NCBI GenBank assembly: GCA_013399015.1
Contig: VWZX01006105.1
Span: forward strand, 2,294,001 to 2,358,000
Length of the DNA: 64,000 nt
Direction: 5' to 3'
DNA from: Galbula dea
Lineage: Eukaryota; Chordata; Aves; Piciformes; Galbulidae
Under the pieces are notes generated by a model. The model was given only the letters and a program-made list of their open reading frames with translations, searched no databases and was not told where the DNA came from. Made by a program: the position numbers and the translations under genes. Shown here piece after piece: positions 47,398 to 59,026 of the stretch (within the stretch, counting starts at the first letter, position 1; every line of letters begins with the position of its first letter).

Positions 47398-48047
47398 GTG
47401 CAGTGCTAAAAACAGGCACATCGTAGACATTCTGGGCTGCATCAAAAGAAGTGTGGCCTGTAGGTCAAGGGAGGTGATTCTACCCAGGGAGGTGATTCTG
47501 CCTCTCTGCTCTCATGATACCACACCTGGAGCACTGCGTAAAGCTCTGGAGTCCTGAGCACAAGAAGGACATGACCCTGTTGAAGCAGGTCCAGAAGAGG
47601 CCATAAATATGATCAGAGGGCTGGAGCACTTCTTCCATGAGGACAGGCTGAGGAAGTTTGGTTTGTTCAGCCTGGAGAAAAGGCAGCTCCAGGGAGACCT
47701 TATTGTGCCCTTTCAATACTTAAAGGTTGTTTATAAGAAAGATGGGAACAAACCTTTTTGCAGGACCTGTAGCAATAGGACAAAGGGTAATCATTTTAAA
47801 CTGAAAGAGGGGAGATTTAGACTAAAGATAAGAAGAATTTTTTTACTATGAGGGTGGAGGAACATTGTAAGAGGTTGCCCAAAGAAGTGGCAGATGCCCC
47901 ATCCCTGGAAACATTCAAGGTCAGGTTGGCATGGCTCTGAGCAACCTGATCTAGTTGAAGATGTCCCTGTTCATGGCAGGGGAATTCGACTAGATGACCT
48001 TTAAGATGCCTTCTAGCCCAAAACATTTTATGATTCCATTCCATGAT
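47398..48047 (+). mobile_element. CR1 LINE fragment, about 650 bp
   Basis: One of the longer CR1 copies. It carries, in order, CTGGGCTGCATCAAAAGAAG, the block CACCTGGAGCACTGCGTAAA, AGAAGGACATGACCCTGTTG, AGGGCTGGAGCACTTCTTCC, CAGCCTGGAGAAAAGGCAGC, AACTGAAAGAGGGGAGATTT, GAGGTTGCCCAAAGAAGTGG and the 3' end CTAGATGACCTTTAAGATGC, with a degenerate tail. It covers the ORF2 region after the reverse transcriptase palm, to the 3' end. The frame is broken by stops and frameshifts. An 18-bp tandem duplication (47469-47486 and 47487-47504) is private to this copy or its source. Confidence 0.97.
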
Positions 48048-48944
48048 TTTAGCCATTTTCCATTTAGAGCTGTCAGGCTGAATATGGGAAGTTTTTAAAC
48101 TGCAGCCCAGACATACCTCTTATTTCTGGAAATGTGATAAATCATGCATACTACTTGCACTGGGACTTCACCAATAAAACTGTTACTTTTTTTTGTCAGC
48201 TTTGTGCATATCTAGTGAAGTTGTCTAACAACCACATCTAACCTTCAAAGATTAGGCTACATCAAAGTATAAGCAAGGAAGAATTGGAGTAATTTGACAT
48301 CATTCATATCTACAACTATATATGTAGATTAGCCTATTAAGGTGCTTGGCTACCTAGACACTTCTGCATGGTTTTCAAGAGGCAGTTGATGATGTGAAGG
48401 TGATTTCCAATGGCAGTAAACCACATAGGCTTTTTAGTTGAACTGGCCTTAATTATAATATTTTTCTACCCTTAGCTCTTCAATACTTCAACTGCATGAG
48501 CAATATGTGGTAGTTAATCCAAAAAAAGAATTTAAAAACAAAAAAGGAAAAAAAAAAGAGAGAAAAAGAGAAAGCTAAGATAAGGCTCCTTCCAGATTCA
48601 CTCAAAACTAAATGACATTTCACAGAAAGTGGCCATTTTGTGGTTATTCATGAAAGTGTTTGATCAAAATGTTTGGACATGACCTGGGGTTTTTTTCACA
48701 TCTTTTCTTTTTCCTCTTGTGGATTCATACTTTCCCTAATACGTTGTTGCAGAAATGCAATTGTGCTTTTGAGAGCAGAATCAATTCCACAAGAAAAAGA
48801 GGAGAATCACAGCAACTCAGACAAGAATAAAGCATTTACATGGGGTGCCAAATGAGGAGTGTAGTTGCTTTGAGTCTGCCTTCTAAAATCAGGCACAGCA
48901 GGGAGATGCAGCTGTCTTCAAGGTAGCAACCTCCCAAGGGCAAT
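48048..48944. other. Unique sequence with an A/G-rich run
   Basis: An A-rich polypurine stretch lies at 48521-48574. No gene is recognised. Confidence 0.5.
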
Positions 48945-49194
48945 TCACAGAATCACACAATCACAGAATGTAAGGAGTTGGAAGGGACCTCAAAAGATCA
49001 TCTACTTCAAGCCCCCTGCCACAGCAGGATTCCCTAGACCAGGTCACACAGAAGCGCATCCAGACAGGTTTTGAATATCTCCAGAGAAGGAGATTCCACA
49101 ACCCCTCTGGGCAGTTTGTTCCAGTGCTCTGGCACCCTCACTGGGAAAAATTTTTTTCTTGTCAGGTCATGGGTTACAGCAGTCTGTTCCCTTG
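48945..49194 (-). mobile_element. CR1 LINE 3' fragment (minus strand)
   Basis: Reverse complement of a CR1 3' end. It starts with TCACAGAATCACACAATCAC (tail repeats), then GGAGTTGGAAGGGACCTCAA, TAGACCAGGTCACACAGAAG, TTTTGAATATCTCCAGAGAA and CTGGGCAGTTTGTTCCAGTG. The ORF2 end becomes hard to follow after about 49160. It belongs to the same subfamily as the minus-strand copy at 62271-62562, 13 kb away. Confidence 0.95.
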
Positions 49195-52166
49195 ACTCCA
49201 GAGGAAACTTACAGCAGTTCTTCTCCTAATTTAAACAATTTAGCTGTGCCCCTGTGGTCCAGCAGTATGAATTTGAGCCTAACAGCACAATACAGAGGGA
49301 TTAAAGAACATGTTGGATCCTTTTATATATAGGGTTCCACCAGTGAATGAAAATGACAAAAAAATATTTATGTACACATGCCTAAAACACATGGAGTATC
49401 TGATATAATGTTGGGTAAATCTGTCTAATCCTGCTTCAAAACAAATGTGTTACACAGACATGCTCAGTGTTACTTTAAGAATGAATTTCAAATGCAAGCT
49501 CATATTCCTCCAAAGTCTGTAAGGCTGCAAAGGTTCAGAGGATTCGGTTTGCAATTCAGTCTATTTACAGCTCAGTTAAAATGTACACTCATTTGAATTT
49601 GTCTGATGGAAATACTGAGCATGACTCACTAGTTCTGTAATTTGTATTTTATTAAACCCTGTCAAAATACAATTTATGGCTAACCCAAGACAGCCTTGAG
49701 ACACGAAAGCAGAAATCTTTTGTAGGTGTTATAAGACAGATGTTAGTCTCAGTTTGTTTCTCATGTTCACAACCCATAATTTGCATGAGAATTAGCATTC
49801 TGATTTCAGATAATTGATATGTGCCTTTAACTGTCATGTCAATCTTCTCCCTGGTAGGGCAGACACCTTCAATAGTGCAGGTGCCATTCAAAAGTAACAC
49901 TGCAAATGCACAGCCGTGCTCTAACTTGCCACAGGTTTCAGCCCACTGCTGAGGGAGTTTTAAATTCAAAGGATCCCTTTTTTTCCTTTGTAGCCCTTAG
50001 AAGACCTATACTGAACTACACGTGGACTAAATACTTCACACTTTTCCTGAGCACATGAAGAGAGTTTCTTAATGTAAAGAAGGTAAGAATAGTAGGACAG
50101 AGTCTGAAAATAGAGGGGTAGGATGTCCCAGGCTCAGGTGTTATTTAGTAAGGATGAAAAGAGCCTTTTTAAGTGTTCAGAAAATCAGTCTTCTATAAAG
50201 TATACAATGAATGGTACTCTAGTTTTAATTACTGGTGCTCTAGCTATACATCATTTGAAATTTTCTATATGCTGCCTTCTAAATGTGGCTTTCTGAAAGA
50301 ATTGTCTCTCTAAGTGCTGTAAGGATCCAATTAGAGGCAATTGCTTGATTTCCAAATCCTTTTGATCAGACATTGGTAGTGGTCTACATCTGAATTCCTC
50401 AGGAGCTTTCAGCCTCATTGATAGTCCAGAAATAATGCCCTGGTAGGATGTCATTTGGTGCAGTGAGCTCTGATACACCCTCTATTCAGGCACCTGTACT
50501 AGACATTATCAAACCACAGCAAGGGTCCTTTAGTATCAGTAATAATGCTGGCCAAAAAACAGGAGGACTGGAATTGTTAAGCTCTTTCCAAAGCTTCAGC
50601 TTTTCAAAGACAATAAAATGAGTCCTGTCTTCAGAGAACTATGGGGTAATGCAGAAATCAATAGAAAGCTCTAGTTTTTACCTTTTTATACACTTAGGAG
50701 ATTCAAACAAGAAGTATTCATTCTGGTTTTCCTTTAGGAATTAAGAAAACAGTGGAAATAACCCAAGCATTTTTTATAATCAGATGGAACAAGTCAAGAC
50801 AATATCCAGCAAAATGTCCTGCTCTGCTTGCAGAATCACACTTCCTACATTTTCAGTGTGTAGTTCTTTCCTTCTTCTGAAAGACTGTGGTGACAGAGAG
50901 ACAGGGAAAATATATAGATTTCAGCAGCCATCCCAGTTTCAAATGGGAAATATTGGGATAAATATAGCAGTCCACAAATCAGAAGAATTCCAAGACTTCT
51001 GCCTGTAGACTGACACTTTCTTCTGCCTTCAGCTGATAAGGAGACACGGTTTGCAGGATATTAAACACCATCTGACTTGGATAAAGCACACTGGCTGTAA
51101 CATCAGTACTGCACATATCTCAGATTACTTAGTGTTTTTAAGGAAAAAGACAGACTATGTGAAAAGTTCCTTCCTCTGGAAAAAAATAATCATTTGTGTG
51201 TGGCAAATATTGTCTTCTAGTATGCCACTGAGGAGTTAGACTAGCTAAGAAACCATCCTTTCAGAAATGAATGTGGTTTGGAGTTTCATCATGAGGAAAA
51301 GTAGAATTTGAAACATAGGGAGTTTTTTTCTCAAGTTATCATTTTACCAATGACAAGCCAAAGCAAAAATCTTGCTATTCTAAAAACTTGGCAGGACTTT
51401 GTGATGCCATAGTACTTCAACAAAAATATATTTTCCAACAATGTTTTCCTTCAGTTTTCTTAAAGTGTGAATGCTGTACCATGTACATTTGTCAGGTGTT
51501 TGTGAAATGTGTGTATTTAACTTCTTTCTTTCCTTCTTTCTATAAAATCATATATTATTTTTACAGCTGATAATAACTTCACTTTAAGGGTGGTTTAGTC
51601 CCAAAGGCAATGCTAGAACATGCCTATCAAGGAATTACTGTTGTCAATATTCTTACAGCAACTGGTTTTAATGGAGAGAGCTCCTGTAGGATTAATTACA
51701 GTTACCACTTCTGTAAAGTTGTACAGCTTCAATAACCCTGAGTGATCTATGCAAGTATGAGGAGCTATAACAATTTACATCAGCTAAGAATGTTTAGCTA
51801 CATTTTAAACTAGCAGCTATATAACAAAACTTATTTTATGAGAAAACTTTTCTAAATACAGTCACAAAATATCAGTGCAAGATAATTTTAGGAAAAAACA
51901 GATGTGTTAGAATAAATAATTGAGTCAAAACCTTCTTTTTAAAAAGTCTGTGCTGACTTAGCCAGCATATCTACAGTTTGTTCTGTAACATCTGGGACTC
52001 TCTTTGTGACCTAGTGACAATTTAGTGTTCAAAACCCACTTCTGTTATAAACAAGCTTAATTTGATGAATCACATACTGTTAAATGTGGGGTTTAAATGC
52101 ATCTACCAACTAAATATGAATGAACCCTTCATCTGGTCCCACAGATGTTTGAAATAGCTTGTCAAA
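49195..52166. other. Unique sequence, no gene recognised
   Basis: AT-rich unique DNA. Minus-strand open frames at 49969-49652 (105 codons) and 50478-50251 (75 codons) read somewhat like proteins (for example MTVKGTYQLSEIRMLI; RQFFQKATFRRQHIENF). They lack good flanking splice sites or known relatives, and are within what chance gives. Confidence 0.45.
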
Positions 52167-52206
52167 ATTCTTCCCTGATTTATATTTGTATAAATCAGGG
52201 AAGAAT
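52167..52206. repeat. Perfect 18-bp-stem hairpin
   Basis: ATTCTTCCCTGATTTATA (52167-52184) is followed by the loop TTTG (52185-52188) and its exact reverse complement TATAAATCAGGGAAGAAT (52189-52206). The flanks do not extend the pairing, so the stem is short for a microRNA precursor. Perfect identity of the arms argues for a recent origin. Possible sources are templated inverted duplication, a tiny palindromic element, or a library/assembly foldback artefact. Confidence 0.95.
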
Positions 52207-55200
52207 GTGTTGAGAGGTGTAAAAATTTCTTAAATGAAGATGTAATCAAGGTAATACTGTGGGTTTTCAGGAGAGGGGGAGCTCAGGAGAGAGGGAAATG
52301 CTTTTGGCAAATTCATGTACTGTAGGTAGCAATGTTATCTTTTTCCAAATGCAGAATTTTAATATATTTCTTTGTCTCTTGCACGTTCCTCCAAGAGTAG
52401 AAATTTAATACTGAATGTTTATACATCAAAGAATTAAATCTAAAACTTTGTTAAAATTTGTTGTCTCAGTTCTGTCAAATCTTCTTACCCCAAGTACTGA
52501 ACGAAGACAATTATTAGAACTGTAGTGTGGGCTTTGCACCAGTAAAGTACTGAAGTACATGAGCAGTTACACAGATTTGAGGAAGGTGATTTCCTGAATG
52601 CTAGCACATTTCCAAAGAGATGACTTGTGTGTTTAAAAATATGTGTAGCCATAAGCACTTTTCAAATCTGAGGTTTGAAACATATATTTTGTTTTCTATA
52701 CTTTGAATCCATAATTAGAATATTTCATGACATTTCCTGGATTCATTTAAAAAAGAACATTGTTTTCCCAGATTATCTACAAAAGAAACCTGAGCCTGTT
52801 TTCAGTGAGGGGGAAATAAAAAAGTGTCAATGAAAGGTTAGCTTTCCTACAGCAGTGCTATGTTTGGTCAAGCTTTATGACTCAACCTTCCTAGAAATAC
52901 TACAATGATATTGCAAAGTCCATTTCCTTCTTGTTCCAAGGTTTATTCCCCTGAGCAAACAGGGAATTAAGTTTTCTGAAAGCTTTTTGATTTGTAAAGC
53001 AGCTATGTTTCATAGTGCCTTGGACATATAGTAAAGCAAGCGTCAGGCAGCTCTTCTCTCATGGTGGCTATTTTAAGCCTCTGTTTTCTCCACTAGTTGA
53101 GCCAGAAGTTGTAAAATCAACTCCAAAAATAGGTCATGTAACCTTTGTACAACTGTCTCAAGTGAAATTTTGTGAAAAAGCATACCTTTTTTTTACCATC
53201 CTTTTAAGATATTTGTATAAATCTTTCAGCTATGTTTGTTTAAAAGAAATCCCATCTCTCAACCAAAAAATTAACTTAGACACTGAATTTCAAGTTTTCA
53301 TTCTGTAATTTAGTGCATCTTAACCTTGTATATAGAAGGATTCTGAGATAAAAGACAAATGCCCATGTTTTGCCCAGCACTGGATCTAGATGACTGCTAG
53401 CAGGAAACGATTGCAAAGCAGCCTTTTTGCCAGGAATGGAAGGAATATTCTGGAGAAATTTGATAGTATTCCTCAAAACAGTTTAGAAGCCCTTTAGCAG
53501 TCCTCCCATTGTTACTGAAAAAGCCTTTGGAACCTGAGTGGAGCAGTGGGGCACTAAGTAGCTAAACTTTGTGTAACTGATAAAGACATTTAATTATCTG
53601 ACTGTATCTGTCTATTTTCCCCTTTTGATTACTTGCTGAGAGAAGAAAGACACAACATTAGGTGCTGATGGGGAGCACATAAACCAGGAATACTGTGAGT
53701 GTCCTTGGAGACCTACTGAAAGAGAAATTATAGCTGCAGCCTGCAGTAATAGAACTACAATATATGCTTAGCAAGTGAAAAAATGGATTAGAGCTTAGCT
53801 GTTTGACAGAACTTTGTGTTTTGTTCTGTTTTACCTGTTCCTTGGAAAGACAGTATCTAACTGTTACTGATAATTATGAGGTTAAACTGGACAGCAAAAC
53901 GGCTCCTATTAATCAGCAATGAAACATTTGAAGTTTTGAAAAGTTTGCAGAATAAGTGCTTTTCAATGCTGCAAGTGAGTGAAGATTTTTTTTTCTGCAT
54001 CCACTGATTTACTCAAAATGAGAAAAAACGGGTTTAGTAAGAGAAAGATACCAAAGATGTTAGTGCTGCAATAATGATGTGGAATCTGTGGGGGAGACAA
54101 CTGAGGGTCAAAGAAAAAGCACAGCCTGGAGTGTTGTCAAAGGTTCACAGGTTGAGCACTTATGATTTCAGAAAAAATCTCATGATATTAACTGTTGTCA
54201 ATTCTGTGATAAATACGATAGATTCTGCAAGAAGTTAGGGCTCTTGGAAGAAGTGCAGGTCAAAACAAAAGTGCTCTAAGGGTAATGCCAGATTTTAGCA
54301 TCATCAGTTTACAGATGAGCATGGAGCTCATGGGCAATGCAGAAGAAGTCGTGTAGCTGACAATAAACTGTTATATGGATTCCTTTATGGGGGGAAGAAA
54401 CAAGACAAAACAGAGAACTCGATAAGGACCCTTTTGATATATTCTTTCAAAACAGGGTTATTAATATCTGGTTAACATCTCAAAAGTAACTGATCTTTTG
54501 GTGCCTTCAAAAGGCAAGTATTTTCTTCCTTATGTATTATGGAGAAGATCATATAACTGTAGATGACGTACTAAACTTCTATGTTGTGTTCATACCATTT
54601 TAAAAAACATTATTTGGTAGAGTAACTAAGGAGTCTGTTGAACTAAAAAACTGAGTAGGACTTAAATTCCTTAACTGCAACCACCTAAGTATTAGGTCAT
54701 TTTTGTCAATGACTGAACTATTTTAGTCATGTCTTCTTCCAAGAATTCTGAGACAGATATCTGGCCCGTAAAGATGAGCTTAAACTGCTAAATTTCACAA
54801 ATATACAACAAATGAGAACAGGATTTCATGGCAAAATACTGTCAAACAGTTTTCCTCTAGCAGCTGGCTTGGCCTACTATATTCTTTTGGTTTATTCTGG
54901 AGCCTCTAATTTAATGTATTTTGTTAGAAAGTGGTAACATAAGAGCTAAGAGTACATCTCTGGCTCTGAGCAATGAATAAGACAGGATTTTCCTGATCTT
55001 TCCTTTCTTTTTTATTTTGCAACTAAGTAGTATGTGCTGGATGCCCTCTTTCAGTACAGAACCACTTCTCCCTGCTTTCTTATCACTTATGGTATTTAAT
55101 TCACTTCTAAATATTTTTTTCAGCCAAGATTAACCCTTGTCACTGCAACATCTTAATTTTCTATCCTCCTTTGAACCACCCACATGCTGCAGCAGAAAGG

Positions 55201-56300
55201 GTCTATGTGGTTTTATCTTCATTTGCAAAAGCAGCTGGTCTCAACCTGTTCCTACACTGAGCATTTCATTTCATGCTGAGTGTGTTGCTCCACTTTTGTT
55301 TTAACATTCTAGGCTCTAAGAGGCTCCCAACAGACTGCAAAAATCCCAGCAATGCAATGGAAAGAACTAGCTTCTTAGCAGCAATCTAAATATGTTCAGA
55401 CGTCACTATTCATCTGCAGCACAGCATGAGGCTTTAGAGATTTCTGGCAATTAAAACAATGCTATTAGGGGGCATGTCAGATAAAGTCTGCCATGTCTTT
55501 GCTATCTGAGGTCTCTTTACCTGTATTGTTCAAAGTTGATTGTACTATCTGCTTTGAAGAGAGGAAAGACCAAGCCTGCAATTACTTATCTACATCCTTA
55601 AAGCCTGATAAGGCTTGGTTTCCTTTAGCACTTCATTCACTAGGAAAGAAACATTTATAAGATTTATGGTTTTCAGATTTGCATTTTTTCAGTCTTTGCT
55701 GGTGGCAATATGACATTCTTAATGTCTTTTTGCCCAAACTATAGACAACTTGATATCTCTTTTGTTGGCGTTATATCACATGAGGAAGGCATCCCCCCAC
55801 TCAAGCTCACCATCTAGGGGTTTGTTCAGTCCTAGTTCTTGCTCATCTGCATCAGTGTTAGGCTAGGATAGCTCTAACATTTGACCTCAGTTCCCTTACA
55901 TGTGGTGTGTAAAGTTGAAGAATCGGCAGCATGTGTTGCCAGCACTACAGCAGGGTAAGGAGTTTGCTGATGGAGCAGTAAAAATAACAGTGTGAAAAGC
56001 TGCAGATCTATGTGATGATAGTGAGTCAAAGCAGCAGATGAAGTATAATTGTAAACACTGAAGAATAATGGTAATATTAACAAATGTACAAATATTAACA
56101 AATTAACATAGGAAAAAAAAATGCCTCTACTATACATAATTGGTGATAGGCTCTGAGGTAGCTATTACTACCAAGAAAAGGGATCTTGGAGTGTCTCTAG
56201 TAAGAACTCAGATGAGTCAGCAGCAGCACTCAGAAAGAAGTGGCAGGAGAAAAAGTACTAGGAGCAAAACTAAAAATGTTAGGAATAAATAAAAAAAATT
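52207..56300. other. Unique sequence, no gene recognised
   Basis: AT-rich DNA. I see no recognisable repeat, RNA gene or exon in it. Confidence 0.5.
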
Positions 56301-56371
56301 GTCTCTTTCCTCTCTTCCCTCCCCTTTAATTCCCTCTCCTGCCTTCTCTTGCCCTCCTCTCCCCTACTCTG
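56301..56371. repeat. C/T-rich polypyrimidine tract
   Basis: About 70 nt of CCT, CTCT and CCCT units with only a few purines on the + strand. Confidence 0.85.
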
Positions 56372-56949
56372 GTCAATTATAGTCAAATGAGAAAAAAAAA
56401 TTAAGACAATTATAGAGAAGAATGTTGGCCAACTCTTACAAAAGTATTAAATAGGTTATGACTATATAGCCAGAAAATGCATGACTGAAGAGGGACATAG
56501 TAGTTGTCTGTAAATTGCACTGAGAGTCTTAATGAGTCTTATAATACAAAAAGCAGAAGGAGCTATACAAGGACACCAGGTGGTGGAAATAAAACAATCT
56601 GGAAAAAGCCCTTGTTCACACCACATGTAAATAAATTTTGGGACACATTTCTCTGAAATGTTGTGATTGTCAGAGTTTACCTGGCTTTAAGAGGAAAAAT
56701 AACCATTTTGGGGTTTGAAAACCAAGGTGCAGAGGAGTCCCCAAGTTGTTGCTGCTTGGGAACTGCCAATGAAACACAGCTATGCACTTGCCCAGATTCT
56801 ATGCATACCCACAGGAGCTACCAGTAGGCCAAGAGATTTTTTTCAAGGTATTCCAAAATGACACTTCTGCTCTCTACTACAACAATATATTCCACTTCTG
56901 GTGTGCATTCTATCCTTCTGTTGTGCTTTTTTTTTTTTTTTGGCCTTAG
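56372..56949. other. Unique sequence ending in a poly-T/AG acceptor-like site
   Basis: An A-run lies at about 56392-56401. At 56927-56941 there are 15 T, followed by GGCCTTAG, which ends at 56949 and makes a strong acceptor match for the next entry. Confidence 0.5.
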
Positions 56950-57055
56950 ATTAAGGATATTAAGACCTCGTATGAAGAGAGACAGGGTGCCAGAAGATGG
57001 AAAATGTTATTGTTGTCCAAAGAAAAGTAAGTCCTTCTGTAGGTCTGAAAAAAAG
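56950..57055 (+). other. Candidate exon with two consensus donors
   Basis: A 15-T run plus CCTTAG ends at 56949. Two donors match the consensus closely: AGAAAA|GTAAGT at 57027 and AAAAAG|GTAAGT at 57056, giving exons of 77 or 106 bp. In the frame entered at the first base the peptide begins IKDIKTSYEERQGARRWK and is stopped just after the first donor. A second frame (entry with two bases carried in) is open to the second donor and is rich in K, R and C (PEDGKCYCCPKKSKSFCR). I recognise no protein. The splice signals are very good but short segments like this occur by chance; it could equally be a noncoding exon. Confidence 0.22.
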
Positions 57056-57430
57056 GTAAGTTGAGCTACTGATTACTATTGCATTCTTTTTTTAACAAAT
57101 GGTATGTCTTTCAGTTCTGAAGGTCTCTCACCAATTCTTAGCAGTGACAGGTGACACTAACAGAGTACATCAAACACTTAGCTCTTGCAAAGCTGTTATC
57201 TAGGTTTTTTTCAAGGGTTTATACATTTCTACCATCTACAATATCATTTAAAACCACTATTTTTACTCAAGTGGACAAAATGGCTTATGACCTGAAGAGA
57301 AAGTGTGTATAACTGAGAAAGATACTGATTTAATTTGTGTTAAAGAATAAAGGATTACAATCTATAACTCTTATTTCACAAGTATCATCCCTTGGGAAAA
57401 TAATTTGAGGAAAAAGGTTGTCTAAGATTC
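57056..57430. other. Unique sequence
   Basis: No feature is recognised beyond the donor-like site at its left edge. Confidence 0.5.
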
Positions 57431-57540
57431 TGGACAAGTCACCAAACTGTTTTTAAACTTCTGCTTTGCCACAGATGTCCTGTATATTGTTTCCTAGCTG
57501 AAAAATGAGGGTACTACTTTTTATTTTCACCTCATTTTCA
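57431..57540 (+). repeat. Possible MIR-type SINE 3' fragment
   Basis: GGACAAGTCACC, then after an interruption GTTTCCTAGCTGAAAAATG and AGGGTACTACTT...CACCTCA. These follow the known MIR 3' order (GGGCAAGTCACTTAACC, GTTTCCTCATCTGTAAAATG, GATAATAATACCTACCTCA). It is heavily diverged, so only the order of blocks supports the call. Confidence 0.35.
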
Positions 57541-58093
57541 ACAATTTCTTTCTCCAACCAGTCAAGACTATTTTATTATGTGTAGGAGTAGCTTCTATCA
57601 AGGCAGAATCCTGATCTTGTCTGAGGTTGTTAGGTACTGCTAGAATATCACTGATGTGAATAATTAAAATAAATAATAATTGTCTGTCTGTTTTGAATTT
57701 TAAATGTATTATTTGAACATATTTCTGTCATAGGACAAAGTAACTGAGAACTGGAATTCTCTGCCACATTTACCTTATTGCAAATGTTACACAGCCAGCT
57801 GAACACAAGCATCTGAACTTTATCAGAAATCCATTCAGCCATAGTTTTAGTTGTTTTGGAAGAATGATACAATTGAGCAGTTCTGTAATTTTGTCAGCCT
57901 CTTGAATATAAACTAATTTAAAATTTATTGTAGTGAGAAATGTTTATTCAAAGATTCAGGAAAACAATATAGAATGTAAATGATTAAAGCCACCCTCAGA
58001 TTGTATCTTTGTATTTTACTAACTTTGTACAATGACTCCAGGTTTTATCTGTTTTGGTTTAATTCAAATAAAGAAATGAAAAGCAGCATTTCT
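57541..58093. other. Unique sequence
   Basis: No feature is recognised. Confidence 0.5.
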
Positions 58094-58132
58094 GTATATG
58101 TATATTTCTTTATATGTATATGTATGTATATT
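58094..58132. repeat. (TATG)n / TA-rich microsatellite
   Basis: TATATG and TATG units, imperfect, about 40 bp. Confidence 0.8.
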
Positions 58133-58662
58133 TTGAGAGAACAGAACCAATAAAATGTAAAATCTAACAGATTTTTCTCTTTTGATTTTATATGTTTATT
58201 TTTATATAGTTCTGCATTAACAGCTTCAAGTATTTTTCTGTGTTGTCTAATAGTTATTTGGTTTCCAGTTCTCCAAAAGTCTTGACTAGAGGCTCCTGGC
58301 AAGTCCCACTCAGGTCAGCCTAAGCCATGTTTGAAGGTAAACAAACTTGAGTATCTGTCTCTGCAGTCCATCCCTCTTATGAGCACCTTCCTCCTATGTT
58401 GCTGAGTCTTGTGCCTCATGACTCTGTTTGTATGTGTTACTGAGCATGCAGTCCTCAACTATGCATTGCTGAACTGCTGCGGCAGAGCCTTCACCAAGCA
58501 AACTCATTTCTGTGTTTCCAGAGATGCTTGTTCCCACAGCAGCTGATGTTTCTTGCTTTTTCTGAACTTTTTCTTCTTTACTCTACCTCTTTCAATGCCT
58601 GTCTCAACAGCTTCTTGACTGCCTTTTTTCAGCTACTCCAGACTTTCCCCATAGAAACTTAC
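58133..58662. other. Unique sequence
   Basis: No feature is recognised. A T-rich pyrimidine stretch near 58552-58630 is unremarkable. Confidence 0.45.
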
Positions 58663-58926
58663 CTCTAACCCTGCAGCGCTGTTTACCAGCTGCTCCTCTC
58701 TAGCTCTCCTCAGAGCCTGCCCCAGATTCCCCACTTCTAATTTACAATCCAGACCAACATCTTCCTTGCTAATCACTCCCCTTTGACTCCTCTCCCTCCT
58801 CTCTGTCTTGCTTGGCTCCTTCCCTTTGTGTGAGGTAGATATCCTTTGCTCTGTAAACAGCCCTTCTCCTCCAGTCTTCCACAGCTCCACTGCTCCTCCC
58901 AGGTATTTTTGGTGGTGAGCAGGCAA
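58663..58926 (-). other. Candidate exon end (minus strand) with consensus donor
   Basis: Read on the minus strand, an open frame runs from about 58926 through GVISKEDVGLDCKLEVGN and QALRRAREEQLVNSAAGL to a consensus donor (TTAGAG|GTAAGT) with its GT at 58662-58661, in phase 0. The strand is purine-rich, so there is no good polypyrimidine-AG within the frame. An acceptor-like TTTTTATTGAAACAG lies further upstream, near 58970, but its frame meets a stop. The protein-like composition is partly a consequence of the purine-rich strand (K, E, R and G codons). No family is recognised. Confidence 0.15.
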
Positions 58927-59026
58927 TGTGTCAGGTCATGTCTGTGACAATGGGTTTGTTGTCAGAAGCTCTGTTTCAATAAAAACCCATTTGGCACAAA
59001 ATATAGAGTTTGGATAAGGGTATCAT
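58927..59026. other. Unique sequence
   Basis: No feature is recognised. Confidence 0.4.

Noticed and set aside
49652..50478. Two minus-strand frames (105 and 75 codons) with protein-like composition
   Set aside because: No matching acceptor/donor pairs joining them, a stop between, and no family recognised.
52167..52206. MicroRNA precursor
   Set aside because: The stem is only 18 bp with a 4-nt loop and does not extend into the flanks; it is below the size of known precursors.
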